Both the position numbers and the translations under genes were made by a program. A model generated the notes under the pieces. The model saw nothing but the letters and a program-made list of their open reading frames with translations, ran no database searches and was not told the origin of the DNA. 64,000 nt of DNA from Eutreptiella sp. 'Long Island Sound 2002' (Eukaryota; Euglenozoa; Euglenophyceae; Eutreptiales; Eutreptiaceae): the NCBI GenBank assembly GCA_964036045.1, contig OZ038382.1, forward strand, positions 144,038,961 to 144,102,960, read 5' to 3'. This document shows, one piece after another, positions 1-11,224 of this stretch. Position 1 is the stretch's first letter; each line of letters opens with the position of its first letter.

Positions 1-513
1 ATGAAAAGAGAAGATAAAACAAGCAAGGGGTACGCTGCGTGCTGTATGCGGAATAGGCAGTTCGAAGAATCGGTGTCTGAATTTACTTCCATTGCAGTTG
101 TGTGTCTCTACCTCCTTTGATCCATCGCTATGGGTGTTTGCAACATTTGGGGCCCTGCCTTGCCATACCAGTATAGATCTGGTTTAAGCTATCCTACACT
201 GTCCCTGCTTCCCACCCAACCACTCACTGAACTGCCCCCTTTCTCTCCTGCGCTCCCACACCACCCCCTCTCCCCAGTGCTCCATGCCCTCTCTCTTCGC
301 CACCCTCTTCTCCACTCTTGCTCTCACCCACCCTCTCTCCACCGCCTCTCTTCCCCACCACCCCCACTCCGGATCCGCCCTCCGACTTTCCCCCCTCTCT
401 CCCACTACACCTGAAATTGTCTATGGCGGGGACATTCAGTCAATCACTACCGACCATTGATCCACTACACCGTGGCGCCCTGTTAGTGGCATGAGCAGGA
501 CGCGGGATCGGAA

Positions 514-585
514 ATTTCCCCAGGGATTCGAACCCTGCAAACCAGTGGTACAGTAACAGGCAGGACATTCGGGCAACTCAGAAAC
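514..585 (-). other. Degenerate tRNA-like sequence (possible SINE head)
   Basis: On the minus strand there is a perfect T-arm (CAGGG, loop TTCGAAT, CCCTG). An A-box-like GTTGCCCGAATG lies upstream, and acceptor-like ends pair at about 6 of 7 positions over a span of 72 nt, the normal tRNA length. The D- and anticodon arms do not fold properly, so I read it as a tRNA pseudogene or a tRNA-derived SINE upstream of exon A. No 3' tail or flanking duplication was identified. Confidence 0.35.
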
Positions 586-890
586 CCAAGACTGCCGTGT
601 AACAAACGACTGAGGTGCATGCCAATTTATGCGCATCTTATGTCGAAGCCCAAGCCAAAAGCAAAGCCCCCCACCCCCTACCCTCTCTAGCGCCGCTAGA
701 GCCCGTAGACAAGGAGTTCGGCAGGTCGCAGGAAGCAGGAAGCAAGGCACAGGGGAACGAACAGCGGCACACTTTGGTGGCACTGGAGACCACAAACGTT
801 GAGTGCCAACGGACAGTAGGTGATGAAAGTCTTGGTGAGCAGGCACGGCCGGAGCCTAATGCGGACACTGCAGCCTAACCATTTAGCCCT

Positions 891-917
891 CCCCTCCCCA
901 CCCCCCCCCCCCCCCCC
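891..917. repeat. Poly-C tract
   Basis: A nearly pure C run lies about 50 bp upstream of the exon A acceptor. It is a simple repeat in the intron and could be length-variable. Confidence 0.8.
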
Positions 918-970
918 TCTCTCTGCCAAACCCCCCTCCTGGCACTACAAAGCCCATTTTCCCTCTGCAG

Positions 971-1079
971 ACACAAATCAAATCTCACGGTTACGGTAAA
1001 TTGCCGCAACTCAAGTTTGTGGATGGAACAATTCTGGTCGATTCTGATGAGATTACAAGCCTCATCTCCGCCAAAATGG
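971..1079 (+). CDS. PGES2-like exon A (end of thioredoxin-fold domain)
   Basis: The acceptor is CTCTGCAG ending at 970. The frame opens in phase 0 with TQIKSHGYGK, followed by LPQLKFVDG and VDSDEITSLISAKM. This corresponds to the 'IK..Y.KVP.L..DG....DS..I...L' part of the family, the cis-proline loop and last helix of the thioredoxin fold. The donor is GTGTGT at 1080, leaving one G that completes a Gly codon with exon B. Confidence 0.75.
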
Positions 1080-4000
1080 GTGTGTCCAGGCAAGTAGTCC
1101 TTGCTCCAGCGCATCTTCCGCAGTATTCGCCGGTTGGCAGGTGTTTGCAGCTCGATAATCAGCTCGGCTTCATCTGCTTTTGACCTCGGGGGCCTTTGCT
1201 GTGACTGTACGTGGGCACCTGAGGGGTGGTGCCTGCACCAACCCGTTGCGGTACGTTGGCATGGCAGGGCTAGTTCCCTCTGTATCCCGCTGCACCTGTG
1301 GCCTCCCGCGCCCCTGCCGTTCCGGCGTGTACAGGCTTGTGGTGTATCGACCTCTTGTCTGATCTGAGATATGAACCCACGCCACAAACTCGAAAACTCG
1401 TGACCAGACTTGTAAAGTTTGGTGCGTTTGAAGCGCACCATTGGGAATGCATGAGTCTTGGGGCATCCGTCCTATGTTTCAGGTGCAAAGACTGATAAGG
1501 AAGTGGATCACTGGCGTGCCTGGGCAAGAGATCAGTATGTACTACACCATGTTCAGGAGGGCCTATGATGGAGCATAGTAGTGGGCCCTCTCCTCTCTGT
1601 TACCACCAACCCTTCGTTGGGTGTCACATAGGGGGGGGAGTGGCGCTGCAGCTGAAATGATTGTGACATACCGATTGAAGACAGGCAAGGCATTGGAACT
1701 TCAGCCGAAAATTTCATCTCCACCAAATGTTGAGCCGCAAAGCGGCAGAAAGTACTGAATACTGGATGTGGTTTGAATTGTGTAAGGACGCTTGAAAATT
1801 AGAACTTGCCCTGGGACCCAGTCCGCCCGGTCATCACCGTCTGTCCCAAGATCCTCCACCTCTGAAGCTGCGGTCCCCTGGGTTCCACCATGGGGTAAGA
1901 CCCACCGCCATCAGAGACGAGCTTCAATCACACTGCAATCTTTGCCTCTTTTTAAGCTGATCCTTGGGTAAACCGGGGAATCAAGCTGTTTGTGTGGGGG
2001 AATCTTGTCGACCATAGGGCTCGGGTCAGAACTGTACCTTGAATCTCTACGACGATGCCCTCTTATGAGTGGGCTCGGGAGTAGAGCAATGCACTGGACT
2101 TCAATTGTTGAGTTGGCATATGCAAAAAATCCCAGTGTGCACAGCGGATCTATATATCCATTCGGTTCAACGTAAATCGTATGATGTCATGCTACTCTCA
2201 TGATGCATGCATGCAACCAAAATACAAACGTAGTGTAAAATAAAGTGCAAAATACAAACATAGGGCACTCCCAATGAAGTCATGTTGTGGTAACAACCAA
2301 TCTACTCCTCTCCCTTGGTGCGCCTACCTCATCCAAGACTTCTCCCACCTCCCATCCTCACTTTGGTTGTCCAAGCATTGAGGAGTCATGACTTCCCCGG
2401 AGGTTCCCCCGAGATACCGGCATATCTCCCTCCGAGTTTAGCATGCTACTACCGGACATCGACGGGCGAATTCCACTTCACCCTCCGTCTCACAGTAGTG
2501 ACGAGTACAGCTAGGGTATCTAGGCATGCACATTATTTTCCGCTTAAACTCCCTTAGTGATTCCGGTTGGCGATGTCGGCAAATCTAACATTGTTAGCAC
2601 CGTAGGAGATTCTTTGATTGGCGGCTGGTCCACAGTACGGAACGAACAGACAAACGCACACACGCGCACAAAAAGAAGACACACGCGGCAGCCAAATCAG
2701 GGATCATCTTGTGCATCAAGGCGAATTTAAATGAATGGAACCTGAAATCTAATCTAATCCGGCTTTGAATTTAGAAATAGACCAGTGTCAGAATTCTCAA
2801 TTCTGATCGGCGATTGGAAGATCGCAAATCTGTGATCCGGAGATCTGAGATGGAGGGATGGATTCTGACATGGACAACCAAGGACACCCGAGAATGAAGC
2901 AGAACTTGTTGAAAATCAGTGGCAACCGAAGTTACACTCTTTAGCCCGGTGTCCATAGCTTCAATCTTTTCACTGTGACCCATTGACTATAGGCTTGCCT
3001 CCCCCATTGTTCACTGATACTTCACCGAGAGTCAGCCACAAAAACCATTCGATGCATTCAGCGCTAGGTTCAGTGGCTCAGCCCCTGGTGGTCATTTTTG
3101 GCGAGCCCCCAAAATGGAGGCCGCTTTTGGGTGCATGGAGGACAACAGAGCACAAGGCAAATTTGTGTCATCTGCCGATCGGGGGTCTTAACCCGAGGGT
3201 CGATTTTGGTGTTGGACTGTAGCTTTGGTTGGCGGTCCTCGCCTAGTTGTGCGTGGGCGAGTCGTGCAAAGACCCCATGAGTAAGTGAGTCCTATGAGCT
3301 GCACCACTTTTTTTGGGATCCAAGTGCGTACGTAAAGCAGACTGCTTGGTTCCCAATGTGTTGGCAAGCTGGTGTTTGTTTGCCCTTGTGCCGCCCACAC
3401 GCCGTCCGGCAGCACCTTCATTCTTTCAAACGCCCCAGTCATTGTCATGTGCGTCAATATGTGCCAGTCCATGTCGTCCCCCGTTCATGCAACTCTCGTT
3501 GCCTGGGAGTTGCCTCATATGTCAGTCCTGTATCATATTTGTTTGTGGCTTTGCCTGTTCAGGCCTTTGCCCTAGGTTGCTGCACTAGTATCCTGTTCCC
3601 AATCAGTCCTCTCATGCAGCCCCCTCTTTTCACCCCCTGGCTCCTCACCCGATGATGCTCCATGGTGGTCATGCCTGCTCACCGGCCTGGCGAGGCTGCA
3701 ATGTGACCTTCCCATGGGGGCTTACATGTTGGGCCCTAGCCTCCCGACCCCCCATCCCCCCCCCCCAATCCCCCTCCACCCCCCCCACCCCCTATGGACA
3801 CCGCATGCACACCATTTGGCAGCAAAAGATACCATCCAACTTGGGTCCCCGGAAGATGGATTTGGCTCTTAGTGAAAGGGTTGGAAAATTAGTTTCACCT
3901 TATGTGTCTGTACCCAAAATGCTCCAATTTGAATGGTGAGTTCGAATCTTTCATTTTGCCCCACTAAATTGGCCTAGGGTTGTGTAGCCATGTTGATTTG

Positions 4001-7000
4001 CCCCTACATCGGGACCCCATGCAGAGGCTTGGCTTGGGGCTTGCTTGTTGCTTGTTAGCTATATTTAAGGGGAGAGGGGTGCAGTATTATTGTATAAGTG
4101 CGGATGGAAGGATAGGATGGTGGTGGAACGATTGCTTGCAAACAATGTGATGGAAACAGTGGATCAAATCGAAGTTGTTGATGTGCCATGTGTTTTGCGC
4201 TGCTTGCAGGATGCCTTTGCTGGTTCAGCTGTGTGTCTGCCGGAACACTGTATGGGTTTTCAATTGTAAAAGGAGATTGTACCCCATTTTTGTATATTCA
4301 ACATGCTTAGAATGAAGCAAGGAATTCAAGAATGCCCCCAAGACCCCCAAAACAGTTTGACCCTCCCACCCCCCTCTGGACCCCCCTGCCCCACACCGCA
4401 GGGCTTGGGGTCCGGAACTGACCTGAACGCACCTCACGAGTCCCGCGTACCCCTGCTGCTACAGTACGGCAGTACAGCAGTACAGCAGTATAGCCTTATT
4501 GCAGTATGGCAGTGTGGGAGTGTGGAGTATGGCAATGTGACAGTGTGGCAGTATGGCAATGTGACAGTGTGGCAGTATGGCAGTCCGGTAATATGGCAGT
4601 ATGGTGCTGTGGCAATATGGCCGCATGATCATATTGGACACGAGTCAAGCAGCGCTCTGAAAGCATGTATGCAGCTGTATTATTGCAGGGCCTCCCGTAC
4701 TGTTCCAGAGGTAAATCGCCACATGTCAGGGACCAGGATAAGATTGTCGTCATTATTTTGGTGGGGTTTTGTGCGGTGGCGGCGCTGCAGCCCAATGCTG
4801 CATTTACAAAGAATACTGTTGTGACCCTGTGGTGAACCGCCTGACGGAGCTTAGGGCGGCGTAAAAGCATGGTGGTTGCTGCCGGCTACCGGTTGTGGCG
4901 GGCAATCGTAACCGTCATTGGGCAGGGAGCGGGGGCTCTGGGGGTGACTCCCAGCCCCTGTTATATCCATCCCTGTCGGGGATAGGACAGGTGGTAGCCA
5001 GCAGGTAGGGTTGTAGGGGGCGCGGGACAGAAGACGACACATGCTCGTGCTGCCCCTGGATTGCCACTGGCTGTGGTCATTAGACACTCTCGTTATAACA
5101 GATTGTCGCGATACATTGTGCTGGCCCTGAACCGGACGGTATCGGATTCCGTCAAGGCGTACAACTACATCGATGACGTTGTAGATGTTCCCTTTTGGTA
5201 TGTGTGCAGAGTAGCAGGGACTTGGCCGACCGCCGGCTCCAACCACTGACAGATCAGCCCTGGATCCATTCCCTGGACTCAGCAGCCCACAGGCAACTGC
5301 AAACCGTGGATCCTGCTGCGATCTTTGTACCCATTTGTTGGCAAACTCATTTGTTGGCATGTCTTGCAGTCCCGAGACCAGCATGCGCAAACTGCCGTCC
5401 GTTGGGTGTGTGTGCCATAAAGGATCAGTAAGTATCCCAGTTGGCACTTCCAGGTGTACGCACTGGTTTGAGTCTGTAGTTTTAAGTTTTTTTATCTGTT
5501 GGGTGGGCATTGTTCAGTAATTTGTTGCCTCCTCTCTCTCCCTTTTTTTTTTGTGCCTCTGCATGTGCTGTTGCTTGTTGTGCTGACAGTGTCACCACCA
5601 CCACAGACGTGACAGAACACACGTCACCACAGGGGCGGGGGCGTTGCTGAAACGCACCTGTGAGAGAAGGTGCACTGTGTTCAGGAATCAGTGAGCACTC
5701 TGGGACTGCCGTTTTTGGCACTCCAATTACGAATTGTTCTTTTTGAGTTGACTTCGGTGTGGCAGCTTTCGCTATTGTTTAGATTTCTCGTCCGTGATTT
5801 TCAGGATGTGCGCGCAAGCGCATGTGGTGGCATTGCAAAAGGTGGCCAGGACCGCTCCAATGATCAGCCAGAGGGTGTCGGTGGTAAAAAAATTAAATGA
5901 ATAAAAGAGTAAAAAAATAACTGAGATTGACAACAAGAATGTGTATTGCGGTCCATTCAGAGTTCAGAAGCGTGCTGCAACTTCTGACCACTTCAGCAGT
6001 CCAAAAACACCAAGACTCTTCAGAATGCGCCCAGCCTGGTGCAACAACAAAAAAAACAAATCTTCTCGTTTTTAGCACTCGGATCAACGGCTGTCTCCCG
6101 TTTGTCAATCATTCTCAATTGCCCTCCAGTTGTATTTCATGGCAAACAGCAACGAGAGCGCCAAAATTTCGCCAGATACCTGTAATAACCGCCGACCGCC
6201 TGTACATGGACTGTATCTGGAAACTGGCCCACTGAATGGCCAACTATTGAATGGCACAGTGGTACGGAAGCCTGCGTCTGAACGCACGTTTCTGTCCACT
6301 GTTGCAGTGTGGGTTGACCATTCATTGACAGGTTTTCGGTTGCGGACGCTTTTTTTGTTGTGTATCACTGCTACATGTCTTGTCGTCGTTGCCTTTGACG
6401 TTTGTCAGGTCGAAGTGTATGCTGAAGGCTGTGGGTGGGCCAGTCATGTACTTGGTTGCACATTACAAAACCAAGAAGACCTTGCAGAAAGAGTATGGTT
6501 TTGGAGAGGCAGATGGACGTGAAGTGCTGTTCCAACAAATGGACGCATGGATGGACAGCTTCAAAAAGGGTCAGGTGTGCTTTCAAATGCTTTTGTGCTG
6601 AAACCTGTTGCATGGTTTGCCCCCGTGTGCAGTTTTTGTGACAGCGATTTGCTTCTGGTGGTTTTCTTGAAGGTGCTGGTCCTCTGGGCCAGGATGCATT
6701 GCCACTCTCCTGTTGGAAAGTGCAAAGGATTCTGGCATTTTTTCCCCAAGATGCGAACTGTCACTCTGAGGTGATTGACGGCTGCTGATTCTAGGGCATT
6801 GACTCCTATGTGATCTGCCAGTGGGTAAACGAGGTGCTTTCAGGGGATGAGTGGGTCTAAATACCATCAGAGGTCGATTATCTTTGGCGGTTGGTGCTTC
6901 CGGCCTAACAGACTCTGTTGTGTTGTGTGGAGGCCTGCCTCCAGGCGATGGGCGGCCGATGCCTGGCGGTGCAGTGTTTCCGCCGCTCCCCGTGTTTGGG

Positions 7001-8559
7001 AGGGGGGGTAAGGATGGATCTAATAGTGACATCTTTATTTTGGTGCGGGTGGGGGAAGCGAGGGCTCTGAGGGGCCCAAGATGCCAAAATGACGATTACG
7101 AAACTCCTTTGTTCCTCTTATGGTACAGGGCAAATTTCGGCGCTGAAGCTGCCACAATTTTTTTCTGAGGGGCCAAAAGTGGTCCAAAATCTCGAACAAT
7201 TCTTCTTTCAAAAAAATTCATGAGGCCCATCAAATTGATCAGCGGAATGTGCTCCTCAACACGAAGCTGTATGTGGTGGGGTCAAAAGTTGTCCAAATTG
7301 GCCAATTTTGGTCGGTGGTATTTTGTCATCATCGTTTCATCATCGGGGAGAGGGGGCGGCTCCGGGGGGGGAATCCCCCCCCCCATCTCCATCCCTGAGG
7401 GGGGGATCTGTCCCTCCTTATGCAAGGCCCAGCACCATCCCCCAAACAAGCACGGCGTTGGCGCGTTGCCCACAACCGTTTGTCCTGCGCCGCGCTCTGA
7501 GAAGTGCAGAGCACGTTGCAGGAACGGTAGTGCGCATAGTCACCTGGATTTTGGCTCCATTGCGAGGGGGCACCCTTCAACGCTGAACGGAGGACCTTCA
7601 GGGCTGAACGGAGAGGGGGAAGTTGGGCAGCCGTTTTGTTCATTTCTGTTCACTCAGCAAATGTTGTGGCACGTGGTGTGGCTGCACTCGCGCACTTGGT
7701 CGCTGCTGCACTCGCTGTTGAGTGTTGCATCCGCTGTCATGACGCCAGCCTCAGGGCGACACCTGAAGCCGCGTTGCAACCCTTGCGGGTGCCGAAGTGT
7801 GAGCCCTCCGAATTTATGGGACAAGACCAAAATGATCTGAGCACGCGGACCCGTTGTGGGAGACATCCCGTCTGCCCTCCTCAGAGCAGCAGGGCTGTCC
7901 AGAGGGAACACGTCTTTTTTTGTGGTTGACGGAGCACAGCTCCTGGTCTTGGCACGGGCATCCGATTTGACTGATGGAACACTGACTGGCCGTTGTTGCC
8001 GTGACGACCATTCGGTGGGGGATCTGCAGCGGTCAATGGTTTGGCCTGGGCGTAGAGGCAGCAGTTTCTTTTCTGCACATCAGGAACAGCCCTCGCTCCC
8101 AGTGCCCAACGTGCATCTTGAACCACCTGCGCCTTTTGGTGATCTTGGGCAGTAGCTGCCATTGCTTCTTCCCGTCGCTCTTTGGCGGTTTCCCGTCGCG
8201 CAAGACCCCCCCCCAAAACAAGAACAGTGCACGGACGCACGACCGCTGCCGCTATTGCACTGCTCCCGGGGGCACGTGGTCCGGAAATGCTTGTGCCCTG
8301 AGGGGTGCCCGTCCAGGGGTTCCGAAGGCCAGCTGCAGGAGGGGTTTGGATGGCGGGGATGATTTCGCTTCATCGTTGCCGTCTTCTGCAGAGATATCAT
8401 GGTGGCCAGCAACCGGACCTGGCGGATTTGGATGTGTATGGGATCCTGCAGTCCGCAGAGGCTGCACCTCTTTATGATGACATCAAATCAAATGCAAGGG
8501 TCTCAGAGTGGTTGAGTGCCATGGACAGTGTACTGTTGCAGAACCGCAAGCAGCTGTGA
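971..8559 (+). CDS. Prostaglandin E synthase 2-like protein (GST superfamily), five exons, 5' end missing
   Basis: Five GT-AG-bounded exons (971-1079, 1483-1534, 5102-5197, 6409-6574, 8392-8559) join in phase to 591 nt, 196 residues plus TGA. In order they read as the end of a thioredoxin-fold domain (KLPQLKFVDG, then VDSDEI), the WRxWxRD segment, a helix with NRTVSDSVKAYNYI, an alanine/lysine helix, and the GST C-terminal signature GGQQPDLADLDVYG. This order matches microsomal PGES-2 proteins as I remember them. That family has a glutaredoxin-like N-terminal domain with a CPFC or related motif and a GST-like C-terminal domain, and binds glutathione and heme. The CPFC exon is not seen, so the gene probably starts left of the window. 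The linker between the two domains is shorter than in animals. Introns are 403, 3567, 1211 and 1817 bp. The product is predicted from residue patterns only; the enzymatic role is family knowledge. No promoter is visible. Confidence 0.8.
1483..1534 (+). CDS. PGES2-like exon B (W-x2-W segment)
   Basis: This 52-nt exon lies between a TTTCAG acceptor (ending 1482) and a GTATGT donor (1535). It encodes AKTDKEVDHWRAWARD and ends with two bases of a Gln codon. The HWRAWARD piece aligns with the KWRQWADD-type entry into the GST-like domain. Such a small exon would be missed by ORF scanning. It is supported by exact phase agreement on both sides. Confidence 0.75.
1535..5101 (+). other. Large intron of the PGES2-like gene
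   Basis: This 3567-bp intron is bounded by GTATGT and ATAACAG. It holds no recognisable gene. It includes short C-rich stretches near 3745-3790 and the degenerate minisatellite at 4461-4620. The short open frames here have no coding-like composition or family motifs. Confidence 0.7.
4461..4620. repeat. Degenerate minisatellite of CAGTATGG / CAGTGTGG units
   Basis: About 160 bp is built from 8-nt words such as CAGTATGG, CAGTGTGG and CAATGTGA. These organise into higher-order units of roughly 24 bp, two of which are nearly identical around 4530-4580. It lies within the large intron. Confidence 0.8.
5102..5197 (+). CDS. PGES2-like exon C
   Basis: The acceptor is ATAACAG (ending 5101) and the donor GTATGTG (5198). 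The exon reads LSRYIVLALNRTVSDSVKAY and then NYIDDVVDVPF. The NRT...A.NYI pattern corresponds to the 'P-N-x-Y-R-T...A...F-D-Y-I' block of PGES-2 proteins, with no gap relative to exon B. The final two bases combine with the first base of exon D to give Trp. Confidence 0.8.
5198..6408 (+). other. Intron between PGES2-like exons C and D
   Basis: GTATGTG to TTTGTCAG, 1211 bp, in phase between two well-supported exons. Nothing else is recognisable inside. Confidence 0.75.
6409..6574 (+). CDS. PGES2-like exon D
   Basis: The acceptor is TTTGTCAG (ending 6408). The exon encodes SKCMLKAVGGPVMYLVAHY and then KTKKTLQKEYGFGEADGREV and LFQQMDAWMDSFKKGQ. This fits the family's 'A..Y.GA..MYL..K.LK' helix and 'W...L/V' helix. 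The chosen donor, GTGTGC at 6575, keeps phase 0 into exon E; the alternative GT at 6570 would break the frame. Confidence 0.8.
7363..7384. repeat. G8/C10 inverted repeat
   Basis: A run of G is followed by AAT and a run of C, able to form a very stable short hairpin. It lies in the last intron. No function is inferred. Confidence 0.7.
7882..8060 (+). repeat. Diverged direct repeat, copy 1
   Basis: About 170 bp resembles 8655-8826 with interrupted identity. Shared blocks include GCTGTCCAG, a T-run followed by GTTGGTTG or GTGGTTG, and ATTCGGTGGGG. Copy 1 lies in the intron before exon E and copy 2 after the stop codon, so the repeat brackets the terminal exon. Confidence 0.5.
8392..8559 (+). 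CDS. PGES2-like terminal exon E with stop
   Basis: The acceptor is TTCTGCAG (ending 8391). The exon opens with RYHGGQQPDLADLDVYGILQ, the hallmark GG..P.LADL.VYG block of the GST C-terminal domain in this family. It ends VSEWLSAMDSVLLQNRKQL with TGA at 8557-8559. No AATAAA-type signal is obvious just downstream. Confidence 0.85.
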   Translation, partial: RYHGGQQPDLADLDVYGILQSAEAAPLYDDIKSNARVSEWLSAMDSVLLQNRKQL

Positions 8560-8654
8560 AGACGCATGTCAACACGCCTTTGTGTTGTTTGGAAGGACGT
8601 ACGACATCATCCAGGCGTTCACTGGATTGTATATTGTTCTTAACATCGGAGGTG

Positions 8655-8826
8655 CTGCGAGGAGAGCTGTCCAGGGAATGCAGCCTTTTTGTTGGTTGCG
8701 AAGGGCAGCCCACAGTTTTTACCAACAGCGGTCGGTAATGACCAATCAACGCAGTTGACGGTGGTTGCCGCCACAATAATTCGGTGGGGAATCCACAGCC
8801 AACATTTGGCCCGAGCGAAGAGTCCA
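8655..8826 (+). repeat. Diverged direct repeat, copy 2
   Basis: Partner of 7882-8060, just downstream of the PGES2-like stop codon. It is probably an old duplicated element. No terminal structure was identified. Confidence 0.5.
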
Positions 8827-10019
8827 GCAGAATCTTGTTGGCCAGTGTTGAAGAGTGGGTTGGTGTGTCGGAGCAGTCTGCACTGATGTGTTTGTTGGAA
8901 CCATTTTTTTTACCATGGAGTTGTAATTTTTCTTAATCCAAAGAGTGCATGTATGGCTAGGCTAAAGTAACAGGCCCGCCATTTTTTCCGCGAGTCTTTG
9001 CCATATGTCAGTTTGCTTGGCAACAGACCACAAACCAGCTGTACATGGTCGCCACTCCTGCACATGAACAACAAAGAGCAAGATGGGAGAAGATCGGTTC
9101 TTTCCCCAATTCATGCTAATTTTCTTAAAAAATTTGTTTACTACATTGTTGTGACGCCATCATCAGCACTGGACATTGGTGCAGAGACGTTGATCCCTGT
9201 GCAGTGTGCTTGCCATGGTTGCATGTGCACTGTGCCTGACATGAACATTACGGATGACCCCACATCTAGGCCATTTGTAGCAGTTGAAGGTACCCGATAG
9301 AATTAGCACAAATCAACGTGACACTTTTTTTTTAATCTGCATGAAAAACTCATTAAACAAAGAAAACAACTGCGGAGGGGTTCATAGACCGTGATAGCCA
9401 CAGCCCAGCTAGTAGTTGTTGGGCTGTGTTAGCGGCAGACCGGTGGTGTGGCCAGATACTTTGCCAGACCCTTCGACCCCATAAAACCTGCCTGCCCTTG
9501 TTTGCCACACCAAGGGCTCAGCCTTCCCACTGAAATCCCCTCCCCCCCTACACACACCATAGCCCACTGTGCATACAGATTTGTTCACCTTAAGGGGCCT
9601 TGGACGGTCATCCATTGTTCCCGCAGCTGTGTGTGACAGCATCAGGCCATCTGGCTGGTTCTCTTTCTTCTTTAGGGGTGCCCACTCAATTGCCATCAAT
9701 GGTAGTCTATTCCCACGTAGGTTGGAATGTGAGGCCACCTGTCAGAGAAAGGTAGGATCTTATTTTCACCTTTGCACAGACTTTTGCCAATGTGGAGAGC
9801 CCAGGAGATCTTGTGGCAGTTGATGTTAGCTCACCAGGCATGGCAATGGCTGTAAATACAAACAAAATTTTGAATCTGTCAAAAGTTGATCAGGACTGAA
9901 TCCACTATATAAAACAGCCCTTTCAGCAGAGCATGAAAAATCAGTTTTGAATGTACACACCTTGCCCAAGTGTCGCCTTGCCGACGATGTGGATCAAGAT
10001 ATAGTCTTTTGTAAGCATT
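8827..10019. other. Intergenic region without recognised features
   Basis: Open frames are short and carry no motif. No LTR, PBS or tRNA is seen. A T-run and A-rich stretch lie near 9325-9370. Confidence 0.6.
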
Positions 10020-11215
10020 CCACTGCTGCCCTGTGTTGTGCTGTTCGTGTTGTGTTTCGCTGTTGCGCTTGCCCCCCCCCCCCCTCGGCCACTGCCCTTG
10101 GTGGGGTGGGTCCCCAGTGGGCTGTCATGTTGTGCTGTGTTGTGCTGTGCGCTGCGTGTGGCATTGTGCCCTTGCGTGCGCTGTTCGGCTCTGCGCCGTG
10201 CGGCTTTGTGTGTGGTGTGGCGCTCTGTTGCCCCGCCCCCCCCCCCCTCTGCTGTTGCCTTTGGTGTTGTGCTCTGCCCCGTGTCCCGCCGTGTTTGGTT
10301 TTGCAGCGTGTGGTGCAGTGCTGCTCTGGGCTTCCGTGCTTGCCTCGTGCTGTTTGGTGCAATGTCTTGTGCTGCGCTGTTTCCTGTGTTGCTGTGCCTT
10401 GCCCTGGTGCGCCGTGCTGTTTGGTGCGGTGCTGTGCCGTGTTGCGCTGTGCCGTTCACGTTGTGTTGCGCTCCTGTGTGCTGCTTCCCCCCCCTCGGTG
10501 CGTGCTGTCCCTGGTGTTGTGTGGTGCCTCATGTCCCGTCGTGCTTTGCTTTGTTGGATTGTTGTGCGTAGTGTGTGGTGCTGTGCCGCGCTGGGCTGGC
10601 GTGCTTGCCTCTGCTGTTCTGTGCGGTGCTGCGCCGCCTGGTGCTAGGCTGTCGGTGTCGTTTCGTGCTGTTGTACGTTGCTGTGTGCTGTGCTGTTTTC
10701 TTCGGTGCTGTGCGTGTTGTGTGGTGCTGTTTGCGTTGCGGTCTGCTACTCCGCGCTGCCCCCCCACCCCCGGCTGCTGCTCTTGGTTTGGTGCCGTGCC
10801 CTGTGTCCTGTCGTATTTTGCCGTGGTCTGTTGCGCGTTGTGTCTGGTCTTGTGCTGGTGTGCTGGCATGCGCGGTTGCGTGTTGGTGTTGTTTGGTGTG
10901 GTGCTCCGCTGCACTGTGCTGTGCTGTTTGTGGCACTTTGTGCTGTCGTGTGTGGTTGTGTGTTGTTGTGGTGCTGCACGGTGCCGCCGTTTGTTGTGCT
11001 GTTTGGTGCGGTGCCGCGCTGTGCTGTGTCGTGCTGTAGCGTTTCGCCTTGTGCTGTTTTGTCTCTGGCTTTGTGCGGTGCTGTGTCGTTTTTCGTTGTT
11101 TGGTGCAGTGTTATGTTGTGGTTTGCCGCGTTGTTTCTGTTGTGCTGTGTGTTGCCTCCTGCATCGCACTGCTCGGCGCGTTGCTGTGCTCTGCCGCGTG
11201 TTGCTGTTTCCTTAG
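10020..11215. repeat. A-depleted TGTGCTG-type low-complexity tract
   Basis: About 1.2 kb is built from degenerate T/G/C words (TGTGCTG, GTGCTGTG, GTTGTGC) with very few A residues. Every stop codon contains A, and stops on the opposite strand need A on this strand (TTA, CTA, TCA). The tract is therefore open in almost all frames, including one of over 400 codons with a Cys/Val/Leu-rich translation. I do not call any of these frames a gene. It abuts the left border of the RE-A array. Confidence 0.85.
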
Positions 11216-11224
11216 TGTGTTACG

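Larger units (their letters stand above)
6575..8391 (+). other. Intron between PGES2-like exons D and E
   Basis: GTGTGC to TTCTGCAG, 1817 bp. It contains a G-run/C-run inverted repeat near 7363-7384 and one arm of a diverged direct repeat at 7882-8060. No gene is recognised. Confidence 0.7.

Noticed and set aside
514-585. A functional tRNA gene
   Set aside because: Only the T-arm is well formed; the anticodon arm and D-arm do not fold, so it is listed only as tRNA-like.
1-970. The missing N-terminal (CPFC-type) exon of the PGES2-like gene
   Set aside because: No glutaredoxin-like CxxC segment with matching phase was found in these bases. It is probably left of the window.
6793-6850. GIDSYVICQWVNEVLSG, resembling the DSS...I...L helix of PGES-2
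   Set aside because: It lies downstream of the exon D it should precede, between two exons that join in phase without it. Probably coincidence, or a relic.
9947-11215. Long open frames (over 400 codons plus; 100-240 codons minus)
   Set aside because: They come from the near absence of A in the tract, so stops cannot occur. The translations are low-complexity Cys/Val/Leu or His/Gln/Thr and differ frame to frame.
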